Shown: positions 43,788 through 53,439 of the stretch, one piece after another
How the letters are laid out: each line of letters opens with the position of its first letter
Position numbering within the stretch: position 1 is the stretch's first letter
Assembly (NCBI GenBank): GCA_013289825.1
Contig: JABCZF010000003.1
Location: 62,001 to 126,000 of the forward strand
DNA: 64,000 nucleotides
Direction of reading: 5' to 3'
Origin: Acidobacteriota bacterium
Lineage (GTDB): Bacteria; Acidobacteriota; Terriglobia; Acidiferrales; UBA7541
Translations under genes and position numbers: made by a program
The notes under the pieces: model-generated
The model's database searches: none
What the model saw: the letters and a program-made list of their open reading frames with translations, nothing else
Told to the model about the DNA's origin: nothing

Positions 43788-46413
43788 GCGCTGGACCCGC
43801 GTCGAACAGCTGTGTCAGGCCGCTCTCGAACGCGACGAGCACGAACAAGCTGCGTTCCTGGCCTCCGCTTGCGGAAGCGATCAGGAATTGCGCCGCGAAG
43901 TGGAATCCCTCCTCGTCCATCGCCATAAAGCGGACACCTTCATGGAAGCCGGCGCCATGGATGCCGCCGCTCAGGCGCTGGCTGCCGACGAACTGCACAA
44001 CCCAATGGATGCCTCCCGCTGGATCGGACGGCTCATCCCGCCATACCGCTGCGTCGCAAAAATCGCCAGCGGCGGCATGGGCGACGTGTTCCGGGCGGTC
44101 CGCGCTGACGGCACGTTCGATAAGCAAGTGGCCATCAAACTCATCCAGGGAGCGCGCAGCACGGATTTTTTCCTCTCTCGCTTTCAGAACGAGCGGCAGA
44201 TTCTCGCCACGCTCGACCATCCCAATATCGCGCGTCTGTTGGACGGCGGTTCAACGGAAGAAGGCCTTCCCTATCTGGTGATGGAGTACATCGAGGGCTT
44301 GCCGATTGACGAGTTCTGCGCGCACAAGAACCTGGACACTCGCGAGCGCCTTGAACTTTTCCGGACCGTCTGCTCCGCCGTCCAGTTCGCGCACCAGAAT
44401 CTCGTCGTGCACCGCGATCTCAAGCCCAGCAACATTCTCGTGACTTCCGAGGGGGTCCCCAAACTGCTCGACTTCGGGATCGCGAAAATTCTGAATCCCG
44501 CGGACCGCCTTGATTCCGCGCAACAAACCTTGACGCTCATGCGCATGCTCACTCCGGACTATGCCAGTCCGGAACAAGTCCGTAACGAGCCGATCTCCAC
44601 GGCAAGCGACGTTTATTCCCTCGGCGTCATTCTTTACACAGTCTTGACTGGCCACAGTCCCTATCGCTTGGAAAGCGATTCTCCGCAGGAAATCATGAAG
44701 GCTATCTGCGACAGGGATCCCGAAAAGCCCAGCAGCGCATGCGCTCGCGACTCGGCGCCAGAAGTCCCTACTGCTGAATCGCTGAAAGCTACCGCTTCGG
44801 CAAAGTCGCGGCCCGAAAAAGGGAACCGCAAAAGGCTCCAGAAAATTCTGGAGGGAGATTTGGACAATATTGTTCTGAAAGCTTTGAGAAAGGAACCTTC
44901 GCGGCGCTATTCCTCTGTCGAGCAATTCTCAGAAGACATTCGACGCTATATGGCGGGCTTGCCGATTCTCGCTCATAAAGATACCCCCGGCTATCGGGCC
45001 CGCAAGTTCATCGGCCGGCACACATGGGGAGCTGCGGCTGCCGCGCTCCTGATCGTCAGCCTCTCCGCGGGAATGATTGCGACGCTCTGGCAGGCGCGTA
45101 TCGCCCGGGCCGAACGCGCCCGCGCCGAACGCCGCTTCAATGACGTCCGCGCTCTGGCTGGTTCCTTGATCTTTGAAGTCCATACTTCCATTGTTAACTT
45201 ACCGGGCGCGACCTCCGCGCGAAAGCTGATTGTCGAACGCGCGCAGCAATACCTCGATAGCCTTGCGCAAGAAGCTCACAACGACCCCGCTCTCCTCGAG
45301 GAGCTCGCGATCAGCTACGCCAGGTTGGCCACCGTCTTGGGCGATGCGCGCGATGCGAATCTCGGGAACATTACGAAAGCCACCGAGGACTATCGAAAGG
45401 CGGTCGAACTTGGCAAATCGGCGTTGGCCTTGCAACCTGGTAACCGGGAAATTTCCCGCGAGTTAGCCACATATTATGCGGGTATTTCAGTAACGACTCC
45501 AAATCAGGTTGAAAAGAAGGCCGCTCTCCACGAAGGCGAGATGCTTCTTGAACCTTTGGTCGCTTCGAAACCCCAAGACCTGGCTTCCCAGGAGGGCCTC
45601 GCAAAAATCCGGGAACTGCAAGCGGGCCTGCTGCTCAATCAAAAGGATATGAATCCTGCGCTCGCGGCCTACCAGAAATCACTGGTCCTTTATGATCAAC
45701 TGGCCAAAGCGGATCCCAAAAACGAGTCGCACCAAATCGAGCTCTCTTTCGCGCACAAACACGTCGGTGGCGTCCTAAATACGATGGATCGACTCGACGA
45801 AGCCTTCGAACACTATCGCCAGGCCTTGGCCATTGACGAAGCGCAGCTTGCCGCGCATCCCGACAATCTCAACGCGCGCTATTTCATTACGTACACTTAT
45901 AGCGATACGGGCTTGATTCTCAAGAAGCGCGGCGACTACCAAGGTGCTCTCTCCTACTATCGCAAGGCCCTTGACATTCGCGCCGTCCTGGCGGCCGCCG
46001 ACCCCAAAGACACTCGCGCTCAATTGGGACTTGCCAATACGTCCGGCTACATTGCCGACATTTTGCGCCTCAAGGGCGACTATGAGGATGCCCTCGCAAG
46101 GGGCAGGGAGGCTTTGCGGATCCGTGAATCCGTAGCACGAAATGGTTCTTCCAATCTCGACCTGAGCCTGAAAATCGCCGAAGACCAGGGGCTCATGGGC
46201 CAAGTCTATGCCGACATGGCCAACCAGAAGAATGTTTCGCACAGTCAGCGAATCGGCTATTGTGGCGAGTCACGTACGTGGTTCGACCTTGCGCTGCCCG
46301 TCTATCTGCGCATGCAAAAAGAAGGCACGCTCCCGGCTTTTGATTCGAACTACATCGACGAAATGAAGCAATCTGAGCAGCCCTGCGCCGCGTTTTTGGC
46401 CCGTGTTCATTAG
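43777..46413 (+). CDS. Transmembrane serine/threonine kinase with TPR sensor region
   Basis: An 878-residue protein from ATG 43777 (GGAGAAA site 6-7 bp upstream). The kinase domain (about 90-380) is complete: ASGGMGDVFRA, VAIKLIQ (Lys about 121), HRDLKPSNIL, LLDFGIAK and DYASPEQ. One membrane helix lies at about 416-438, followed by LPGATSARKLIVERAQQYLD and six or so TPRs to about 840. It is expected to phosphorylate Ser/Thr of target proteins, possibly the ECF sigma factor encoded with it. The start lies inside the sigma gene, which suggests coupled translation. Confidence 0.92.
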   Translation: MDAERWTRVEQLCQAALERDEHEQAAFLASACGSDQELRREVESLLVHRHKADTFMEAGAMDAAAQALAADELHNPMDASRWIGRLIPPYRCVAKIASGGMGDVFRAVRADGTFDKQVAIKLIQGARSTDFFLSRFQNERQILATLDHPNIARLLDGGSTEEGLPYLVMEYIEGLPIDEFCAHKNLDTRERLELFRTVCSAVQFAHQNLVVHRDLKPSNILVTSEGVPKLLDFGIAKILNPADRLDSAQQTLTLMRMLTPDYASPEQVRNEPISTASDVYSLGVILYTVLTGHSPYRLESDSPQEIMKAICDRDPEKPSSACARDSAPEVPTAESLKATASAKSRPEKGNRKRLQKILEGDLDNIVLKALRKEPSRRYSSVEQFSEDIRRYMAGLPILAHKDTPGYRARKFIGRHTWGAAAAALLIVSLSAGMIATLWQARIARAERARAERRFNDVRALAGSLIFEVHTSIVNLPGATSARKLIVERAQQYLDSLAQEAHNDPALLEELAISYARLATVLGDARDANLGNITKATEDYRKAVELGKSALALQPGNREISRELATYYAGISVTTPNQVEKKAALHEGEMLLEPLVASKPQDLASQEGLAKIRELQAGLLLNQKDMNPALAAYQKSLVLYDQLAKADPKNESHQIELSFAHKHVGGVLNTMDRLDEAFEHYRQALAIDEAQLAAHPDNLNARYFITYTYSDTGLILKKRGDYQGALSYYRKALDIRAVLAAADPKDTRAQLGLANTSGYIADILRLKGDYEDALARGREALRIRESVARNGSSNLDLSLKIAEDQGLMGQVYADMANQKNVSHSQRIGYCGESRTWFDLALPVYLRMQKEGTLPAFDSNYIDEMKQSEQPCAAFLARVH

Positions 46414-46493
46414 CGCGCGGGCGCATGAGGCCGCATAGCGGCTTCGCTACAGCGTCGATTCAAAATGGATGCCGATGCTAAGCCGTGTGTGTT

Positions 46494-46620
46494 AGCCATC
46501 TGGCAAAGCCAATCCAGGCGGCAGTATTGCCCGGTGCCACGGCCGCGCAAGCCATCGTGGATCGCGCCTTGCCGTATCTCGACAGCCTTTCCAAAGAATC
46601 TGATGACGAGTCCGTCGTCC
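46494..46620 (+). pseudogene. Relic of a second kinase-TPR gene
   Basis: The frame reads LPGATAAQAIVDRALPYLDS and LSKESDDESVV, clearly the same motif as LPGATSARKLIVERAQQYLD of the intact kinase, but with different DNA, so it comes from another paralogue and not from a recent local duplication. It has no kinase domain before it, and the likeness ends near 46620. Confidence 0.65.
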
Positions 46621-46685
46621 ACGAAGACCGGTGGCAGAACGTTGCCTTCGACACGAGCCACGTAATTCGCAGGTGCCCCGCTAGA

Positions 46686-47588
46686 CTACGCGGCCGGTGT
46701 GGCTGCCTTCGCGGCACGCCGACGCTCCCGGAAACGGCGAACGGCTTTGATCAAGAACCATGACCCGGGAATGATCACGATCAACCAGGGAATGATGGCC
46801 GCGACGGCGGTAATGAGAGCGGCGAGGCTGTCGCCAAGGACGGAGCCGAAATCCCGCAGCGCTTCGCCGACGGACGCGAAGGAGCCGCGGCTAATCGTCC
46901 GCTGTTCGGCGTGAAAGGCGATTTCGACATACACCTTCTCGGTTTCGTTGGCGAGGACCTTGCGCTGCGTGGCTTCGCTGTCGAGCTCCGCCTGAACTTC
47001 CGCAAGTTTCTCCTGGATTTGCAGCAGGTCGGCCACGCTGACGCCGGGCTTAGTCAGCATCCTGCGCAGACTGTCGCGAAACTCAGTCTGGTTTTGGAGT
47101 TTGGCTTCGACGTCCGCGACCGCCGCGGTCTTGTCTTCCGATTCCGTGGCGTGCTGCGCAATTTTTCCTTGTTTCCCAACGAAATCCAGGAATTTGTTCA
47201 GGTCTTGCGGCGCGACGCGCGCCGTGATGTTCCCCGAGGGGGACAACACCGCCGTTTCATTGGTGACGTTCGAAGAGAGCACCTCGCACTGAATGGTCCC
47301 GCAAAACGCAACCACGGCTTCGATCGATTTTGCTAGCCCGGAGCCTGCCTCGACGATTTCCAGCTTGTGCCGCACGGCCACGAATCGCGGCGCGGCAAGT
47401 ACTGCGTCTCCGCCTCCACCAGCCAGGCTCATTCGGAGGCGCGCTGCAGGGGCGTAATAGGCAGGGGAAGCCTGCCCACTTTCGTCCTCTGACAAGCCAG
47501 TCGCCCTCTGGTAAGTCGCAGCTTTGTGAGCGCAGCCCGCACAAAGAACTATGGCGACCCAGAAAAAGCGGAAGGATTTGTGCAACAC
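46686..47588 (-). CDS. DUF4349 lipoprotein
   Basis: A 300-residue protein. The lipobox is LCAGC (Cys19). The DUF4349 core (about 70-250) includes SGNITARVAPQDLNKFLDFV, a coiled coil (LLQIQEKLAEVQAELDSEAT) and YVEIAFH; a membrane helix (about 260-282) and a basic tail follow. The family occurs beside kinases and sigma factors but its role is unknown. It is convergent with the kinase relic. Confidence 0.82.
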   Translation of the reverse strand: MLHKSFRFFWVAIVLCAGCAHKAATYQRATGLSEDESGQASPAYYAPAARLRMSLAGGGGDAVLAAPRFVAVRHKLEIVEAGSGLAKSIEAVVAFCGTIQCEVLSSNVTNETAVLSPSGNITARVAPQDLNKFLDFVGKQGKIAQHATESEDKTAAVADVEAKLQNQTEFRDSLRRMLTKPGVSVADLLQIQEKLAEVQAELDSEATQRKVLANETEKVYVEIAFHAEQRTISRGSFASVGEALRDFGSVLGDSLAALITAVAAIIPWLIVIIPGSWFLIKAVRRFRERRRAAKAATPAA

Positions 47589-48363
47589 GGCGTCCTCCGG
47601 TGCGAGCTATTCTCGCAGAGCAGGTATTAGAACGCTTCAAGTCCTACACCTTGCAAGCTTAGACACCGGGGGGTTCCTGTGAGTTGCTGTCCCTTGCCCA
47701 AGAACCGCACCTCGGCGGCGTCAACGGCTCTCGTCGTGACGGCTTCGTTTTGGGCAGGGGAAGAGGCTAACTACCGATTTGTTCAAGCCGGTAAAGTTCC
47801 CTTCGCCCAAATCAACTTTGGCGGTTACGGCGTTTGAACCTAGCCGCCCAGCGGCGGAGCTATGCGTGAGGCCCTCGGAGCGGTGGTTGCCAGCCCGTTA
47901 AGATAAAGTTTATGTGTTGCAGCACAAGATTTTATGTACAGAAAGTAGATATGTGCAGTGGGTGTCCTAAGTCGCCGATTGTCAACGCGCGTGCTTGGCT
48001 GGACTGAGCATAATATCCTCGGTTGGTTGGCGAATCTCGACTCAGACCTGGTCCTCGATGATGTCGTTTTCATCCGGAGCTGCCGGAAATAGCGTGCCTA
48101 GATCGTATGCGCCGCTTCTCCTTGCTCCAGAAACTTCAGCGGCTCCAGCAGCGCGAACTTTGACGCTCCCTTTCTCCTGTTCGCCCTCCTTATTGCGCCG
48201 GCATTGGACTTGACGCTGGTCACAGCGGATCAACGCCTTGCGGGCCTCGGCACAATGCGCACGATGGCAAAGCAGAATGTCTTCGGCGATTTGCCGCGCT
48301 CGCGTCAATATCCGGCCTTCTCTGCTAAACTGAATTTTTGAAAATTCACTGAAATAGCGGACT
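47589..48363. other. 775-bp intergenic region with repeat copy 2
   Basis: Apart from the 147-bp repeat there are only weak open frames: a 57-residue plus-strand frame ending near 47836 (ANYRFVQAGKVPFAQINFGG) and a minus-strand frame at 48042-48350 (RARQIAEDILLCHRAHCAEA and on). Neither has a good ribosome site or a known family, so I do not call them genes. The asnS promoter should lie in the last 100 bases. Confidence 0.4.
47904..48050 (+). repeat. 147-bp dispersed repeat, copy 2
   Basis: Matches copy 1 (37403-37549) in length and orientation, with about 10 mismatches. Six of them cluster in the first 40 bases, where the palindrome of copy 1 is damaged (TGTTGCAGCACAAGA). The 3-prime 90 bases differ at only three positions, so that half is the better conserved part. 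Confidence 0.85.
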
Positions 48364-49665
48364 ATGACGATCATCACTATCGAGCAGGCCGGCAAGTACG
48401 ACGGGCAAGAAGTAACGATTCGTGGTTGGCTGTACAACTTGCGGGAATCCGGGAAACTGATGTTTCCCATTTTTCGCGACGGCACAGGAATCATCCAAGG
48501 CGTCTGTGCGCTCAAAGAGAATCCCGAAGCCTTTGAGGCGCTGAAGGGGCTGACGCAGGAATCGAGCGTCATCGTTACCGGGAAAATTCGCGCCGAGCTG
48601 CGTGCCCCAGGCGGATTCGAAATGGGTGTGGCAAAAGTGCACATCGTTCAGAAAGTTCCCGAAGCAACGCCCTTTCCCATCCAGCTCAAAGAGCACGGCG
48701 TCGATTTTCTGCTCGATCAGCGCCACCTCTGGATTCGCACGCCACGCCAGGCCGCCATTCTTCGCATACGCGCCGAAGCCATCCGCGCGGCGCGCGAATT
48801 CATGGACGGACAGGGCTACACGCTCGCCGACGCTCCGATGTTCACGCCCGCGGCCTGCGAAGGCACCTCCACGCTTTTCGAAGTGAACTACATTGACGAC
48901 CAAAAAGCGTATCTGACGCAAAGCGGCCAGCTCTATGCCGAGGCCATTGCCATGGCCTTGGGCAAGGTCTACACTTTCGGCCCCACCTTCCGCGCCGAAA
49001 AGTCCAAGACTCGCCGCCACCTCACTGAATTCTGGATGCTCGAGCCCGAAGCCGCTTATGTCGAGTTCGACGAAGCCATGGCGCTCGCCGAAGGCCTGGT
49101 CAGCGCGATGGTGCGAGGGGTCCTCAAGAACAGATCGCGCGAGCTCGAAACGCTTAAGCGCGACGTCACCAAGCTAGAAAACGTGAAACCTCCGTTCCCT
49201 CGCATCAGCTACGAAGACGCCGTCGGCGTGCTTCAAAAGGCCGGCAACCCGGCGAAATTCGGTGACGATTTCGGTGGGGACGAAGAAACCATCATTTCGA
49301 GTTCCTTCGATCGCCCGGTGCTGATCCACCACTACCCTTCTTCCATCAAAGCCTTTTACATGCAGCCCGACGCCGCGCGTCCCGAGCTGGCCCTGGCCTT
49401 CGACATGATTGCCCCGGAAGGCTATGGCGAAATCATCGGCGGCAGCCAGCGCATCCACGATTATGATTTGCTTTTAAAGCGGCTGCGCGAACATAACCTG
49501 CCCGAGGAGTCTTTCCAGTGGTATCTCGACCTGCGCCGCTACGGCAGTGTCCCCCACTCCGGCTTTGGCCTCGGCCTAGAGCGCACCGTCGCGTGGATTT
49601 GTGGAACCGAGCACATCCGGGAAGTCATTCCCTTCCCGCGCATGATCTACCGGGTTTATCCTTAG
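48364..49665 (+). CDS. asnS: Asparaginyl-tRNA synthetase
   Basis: A 433-residue class IIb synthetase. An N-terminal OB-fold anticodon-binding domain ([20 protein letters not shown]) is followed by motif 2 ([20 protein letters not shown]) and motif 3 ([12 protein letters not shown]). The specificity region [14 protein letters not shown] and LTQSGQLY matches AsnRS rather than AspRS (AspRS lacks the CEG-T-LF form). It attaches Asn to tRNA-Asn in the cytoplasm. It is a stand-alone gene. Confidence 0.93.
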   Translation: MTIITIEQAGKYDGQEVTIRGWLYNLRESGKLMFPIFRDGTGIIQGVCALKENPEAFEALKGLTQESSVIVTGKIRAELRAPGGFEMGVAKVHIVQKVPEATPFPIQLKEHGVDFLLDQRHLWIRTPRQAAILRIRAEAIRAAREFMDGQGYTLADAPMFTPAACEGTSTLFEVNYIDDQKAYLTQSGQLYAEAIAMALGKVYTFGPTFRAEKSKTRRHLTEFWMLEPEAAYVEFDEAMALAEGLVSAMVRGVLKNRSRELETLKRDVTKLENVKPPFPRISYEDAVGVLQKAGNPAKFGDDFGGDEETIISSSFDRPVLIHHYPSSIKAFYMQPDAARPELALAFDMIAPEGYGEIIGGSQRIHDYDLLLKRLREHNLPEESFQWYLDLRRYGSVPHSGFGLGLERTVAWICGTEHIREVIPFPRMIYRVYP

Positions 49666-49826
49666 GCGCTTCGTGGGCGGCGGGCGCTCCCGGCGGCGGC
49701 TACGCCTGGGTATGTGCAATCAGTGGCGTGTAGTGCTCCGCAGCTCTTTCGCAGTAAAACGCTGGCAGTCTTTTATACGCCGCGCACTTTCGGGCGTAGC
49801 GAAACACGGAGCAAGGACAAGGACCT

Positions 49827-50738
49827 ATGGCTCAAAAAGTTCGCATCATCGGCGTACCCATGGACCTCGGCCAGAGCCGCCGCGGCGTGGACATGGGCCC
49901 CTCCGCCCTTCGCGGTGCAGGCCTTCAAGCGCGCATCAAGCAGCTCGGCGATCAGGTCGAAGATATCGGCAACCTCGAAGTCAAGCAGCCCGAAGAGATG
50001 CAGATCGGCGAAAAGCGCGCCAAGTATCTTCAGGAAATCGCCGAGACCTGCAAAGATCTCGCCACCAACGTCGAAAAATCGCTTGGTGAAGGGTTCCTAC
50101 CCCTCGTTCTCGGCGGCGACCATTCCATCGCCGCCGGCGTAGCCGCGGGGGTTTCCGCGTTTTTTCGCAAAGACAAAAAGCAGATCGGCTACCTCTGGCT
50201 CGATGCCCACGGCGACATGAACACGCCCGACTCCTCGCCGTCAGGCAATGTCCACGGCATGCCCCTCGCCGTCATCATGGGCTACGGCGCGCCCGAACTA
50301 GTCGACCTGCTGGGCTTCAAGCCCAAAGCCGAGCCCGGCAACATTGTCATCGTCGGTGCGCGCGACCTCGACGCCCAGGAACGCAAAATCGTAAAAAAAT
50401 CCGGCATCCACGTCTTCACCATGCGCGACATTGACGAGCGCGGCATGCGCGAAGTTATGTCCGACGCCCTCAAATACTGTATGGACGACACCGCCGGCAT
50501 CGCTGTGAGCCTGGACATGGACTTCGTCGACCCCAGCGACGCTCCGGGCGTTGGCACGCCCGTCCGCGGCGGCGTCACCTATCGCGAAGCTCATCTCGCC
50601 ATGGAAATGATCGCTGACTCCGAAGCCATGGTCTCCCTGGAAATCGTCGAAATAAATCCCATCATCGACGAACACAACCGCACCGCGCTCCTCGGCGTAG
50701 AACTGGTCCTCTCCGCCCTCGGCAAAAAAATACTCTGA
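49827..50738 (+). CDS. rocF: Arginase
   Basis: A 303-residue ureohydrolase. The dinuclear manganese site is complete: LGGDHSIA, LDAHGDMNTP and SLDMDFVDPSDAPGVGTP; SPSGNVHGMPLA binds the substrate alpha-carboxylate and amino groups, which distinguishes arginase from agmatinase. It hydrolyses arginine to ornithine and urea. An AAGGAC site precedes the ATG. It ends 21 bp from the convergent ADOP permease. Confidence 0.93.
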   Translation: MAQKVRIIGVPMDLGQSRRGVDMGPSALRGAGLQARIKQLGDQVEDIGNLEVKQPEEMQIGEKRAKYLQEIAETCKDLATNVEKSLGEGFLPLVLGGDHSIAAGVAAGVSAFFRKDKKQIGYLWLDAHGDMNTPDSSPSGNVHGMPLAVIMGYGAPELVDLLGFKPKAEPGNIVIVGARDLDAQERKIVKKSGIHVFTMRDIDERGMREVMSDALKYCMDDTAGIAVSLDMDFVDPSDAPGVGTPVRGGVTYREAHLAMEMIADSEAMVSLEIVEINPIIDEHNRTALLGVELVLSALGKKIL

Positions 50739-50759
50739 TCAGCTTTTTATATTTGTGAC

Positions 50760-53225
50760 TCAGCTCATCCGCAACGCGGACATCGGATCAATCCGCGCAG
50801 CCCGCCGCGCCGGCAAATACCCCGCAATCGCTGCCACCGCGGTAAGAATCACGAGCATCCCAACAAACGTCACCGGGTCGCTCGACGTCACTCCAAACAA
50901 AAGCCCGCTCAACGTCCGCGCCAGCACCCAGGACGCCACCACTCCCACAACCATCCCGATCCCCGCCAGCCCCAGGGTCTCGAACAAAATACTTCTCTCG
51001 AGCCTCTCCGCAGACGCACCCAGCGCCATGCGAATCCCAATCTCCTGCGTCCGCTGGCTCACCGAATACGAAATGACCGCATAAATCCCCAGCGAAGCCA
51101 GCACCAGCGCAAATCCCGCAAACCCGCCGAGCAACAGCACCACAAAACGCCGCGGCGACACCGCCCGATCCACCAACGTCTCCAGCGTCCGCAAGTTCCC
51201 TGTTGGCAGATCCGGTTCGATTGGCCGCAGCGCCTCTCGAAGCCTCGACGCCAGTTCCGCCGTTGGCAGCGACGTGCGCACCACCAAGTCCACCGTGCCG
51301 TAATCCTGCGTCTGCCTCATCGGAATGTAGAACTCGTTGCCGGAACCCTCCTCCAAGGCCATGTGATGAACATCGCCGACCACCCCCACTACCGTGCGGT
51401 CCACATCCTCGGCTACGATTTTTCCAATGGGATCCTCGCCTGGCCACAAATTGCGTGCGCAGGTTTCGTTCAGAATAATCACCGGCAACGCGCCCTTCGT
51501 GTCCCGCTCGGTGAAGTCACGCCCGGCACGCAGCGGAACACCCATCGCGTGAAAATATCCGTCGCTGATAATCCGCGGAAATCCAAAAGGATAGGTCTCC
51601 GGCGTGTATTGCACGCCCTTCGCCGCAACGCCCCAGCTCCGGTTGTGTCCCAATGGCAACGAATCCGAAAGTCCCGCTGCCTCAATTCCCCGCACATCCG
51701 TCACACGATGCAAGGCTTCCGTGAAGTAGCTGTTCTTCTGCTCCTGGGTTTTGTACGAGGCATTCGGGTCGATCCGCAAAGCCGCGGCCCGCTCCGGCCG
51801 GAATCCCACATTCACGTCCAGAACGCGCAGAAAACTCCGGATCAAAAGTCCCGCTCCCACCAGCAACACGCAAGCCAACGCAATCTCCGAAACCACCAAC
51901 CCGCCGCGAATCCACGCGTGCCCGCGGCCCTGGCTCGACCCGCGATTCGAATCTTTCAGCGTGTCGTGCAGTTTTAGATCTTGTACCTGGAGCGCAGGCA
52001 CCAATCCAAAGAGCAATCCCGTCAGCAGTGCCGCCACCAACGTAAATCCCAGCACGCGGGCATCAATCCGTACCTCACTCAGCAACGGAATGCTCACCGA
52101 CGTCAGCTGCGCCAACGCGCGCGTCCCCACAAACGCCAGCAACAATCCCAACGCCGCTCCGCAGCACGACAGCACCAAACTCTCCGTCAGCATCTGCCCG
52201 ATCAGCCGGCCGCGTCCCGCTCCCATGGCCGTGCGAATCGCAATTTCTTTTTTCCGCGTCGCTCCGCGCGCCAGCAACAAATTCGAAAGGTTCGCGCACA
52301 CAATCAGCATCACCACGCCCACCGCGCCTGCCAGCACCACCAGCGTCGGCCGCAGCCTTCCACTCACATGATCCGCCAGCCTGGAGACTTTCGGCTCAAA
52401 GTCATTTCTTTCTTTATGCTCCTGCATCAGCAGCTTCCCAAGCACGGCCGTTTCTGCACGCGCACTCTCGACGCTCACGCCCGGTTTGAGCCGTCCAATA
52501 ATCGCAACCGTATTCCCCTGGCGGTTAATCTCCGGCGACAGGGGCAGGGGCTCGAACATATCCACGCGGCTCCCCGGCGTAAAAATCGTCGCAAAATCAA
52601 AAGCCGCCGGCAGCACCCCCACCACCGTTACCGGCCCGCCATCAAACGACAAAGCTCGCCCGACAATGCTCGGATCGCCGGCAAACTTCCTCCTCCACAG
52701 TCCGTCGCTCAGCATGGCCACTCGCGGCCCGTTCTGCTTGCACTCTTCCGCGCTGAACTGTCTCCCAATCTTCGGCTCCACGCCCAGCAGCGGGAAAAAA
52801 TTCTGCGTCACCGGAACACTCGTCAGCCTCTCCGGCTGGCCATCCGCAATCAGCTTGGCGTCCCCCAGACCGTAAAATGCGTAGTAGGCGGCCAGGTCCA
52901 CGAACGACTGGTTCCGCGCTCGAATATCCAGCAGGTAGTCCGTCTGCGAAGTCTTTCCAGACATATCGTTTGTGTCGTCCTGGTGGTTCGCTATCCACAC
53001 GAGCCTACCCGGATCGCGGAACGGCAGCGGCCGAATCAAAAGCGTATTCACCACGCTAAAAATCGTGCAGCTAGCTCCAACGCCAAGCCCCACAATCAAA
53101 ATCGCAAAAGCAGCGAACCCCGCATCTCGCCAAAGCGTCCGAACCGCGTACCGTACATCCCGCCGCAGATTCTCCAGAAACGGCGTTCCAGCACTCTCGT
53201 TTTGGGATGACCTTTCGATAGACAC
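50760..53225 (-). CDS. ADOP-type FtsX/MacB permease
   Basis: An 821-residue protein. A first membrane helix (about 35-57) is followed by a MacB periplasmic core (about 60-270), an FtsX domain (about 290-420), a second periplasmic core and a C-terminal FtsX domain (about 690-810: YSVSQRTQEIGIRMALGASA). Such acidobacterial duplicated orphan permeases (ADOP) form large families in Acidobacteriota without a partner ATPase gene, as here. The cargo is unknown. The N-terminus (ENLRRDVRYAVRTLWRDAGF) is the family hallmark. Confidence 0.93.
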   Translation of the reverse strand: MSIERSSQNESAGTPFLENLRRDVRYAVRTLWRDAGFAAFAILIVGLGVGASCTIFSVVNTLLIRPLPFRDPGRLVWIANHQDDTNDMSGKTSQTDYLLDIRARNQSFVDLAAYYAFYGLGDAKLIADGQPERLTSVPVTQNFFPLLGVEPKIGRQFSAEECKQNGPRVAMLSDGLWRRKFAGDPSIVGRALSFDGGPVTVVGVLPAAFDFATIFTPGSRVDMFEPLPLSPEINRQGNTVAIIGRLKPGVSVESARAETAVLGKLLMQEHKERNDFEPKVSRLADHVSGRLRPTLVVLAGAVGVVMLIVCANLSNLLLARGATRKKEIAIRTAMGAGRGRLIGQMLTESLVLSCCGAALGLLLAFVGTRALAQLTSVSIPLLSEVRIDARVLGFTLVAALLTGLLFGLVPALQVQDLKLHDTLKDSNRGSSQGRGHAWIRGGLVVSEIALACVLLVGAGLLIRSFLRVLDVNVGFRPERAAALRIDPNASYKTQEQKNSYFTEALHRVTDVRGIEAAGLSDSLPLGHNRSWGVAAKGVQYTPETYPFGFPRIISDGYFHAMGVPLRAGRDFTERDTKGALPVIILNETCARNLWPGEDPIGKIVAEDVDRTVVGVVGDVHHMALEEGSGNEFYIPMRQTQDYGTVDLVVRTSLPTAELASRLREALRPIEPDLPTGNLRTLETLVDRAVSPRRFVVLLLGGFAGFALVLASLGIYAVISYSVSQRTQEIGIRMALGASAERLERSILFETLGLAGIGMVVGVVASWVLARTLSGLLFGVTSSDPVTFVGMLVILTAVAAIAGYLPARRAARIDPMSALRMS

Positions 53226-53439
53226 GGACCCTCCTGCCTAGTTCCTGCTTCCCTGTAGACGATGGAAATGCCGGAAAGTTCCGTACGGGTGGTTAAATTT
53301 CTTTCCTCAATACCGACGGTTGAATATTGGCGGCCGAATCTCCATTGTCACTCCAGCACGCAACCCCCACTTCCCCCGCGACAACTCCTCATCTTTCCCC
53401 TATAACTAAGAACTGGCACCGAAAGACCAAAAACCGGCG

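Noticed and set aside
48042..48644. Minus-strand frame upstream of and overlapping asnS
   Set aside because: Much of it is antisense to asnS; the rest has no ribosome site or family, so it is mentioned only in the intergenic entry.
51981..53210. Plus-strand open frame of 409 codons opposite the ADOP permease
   Set aside because: Composition is dominated by Arg, Gln, His and Pro, as expected from the antisense of a GC-rich gene.
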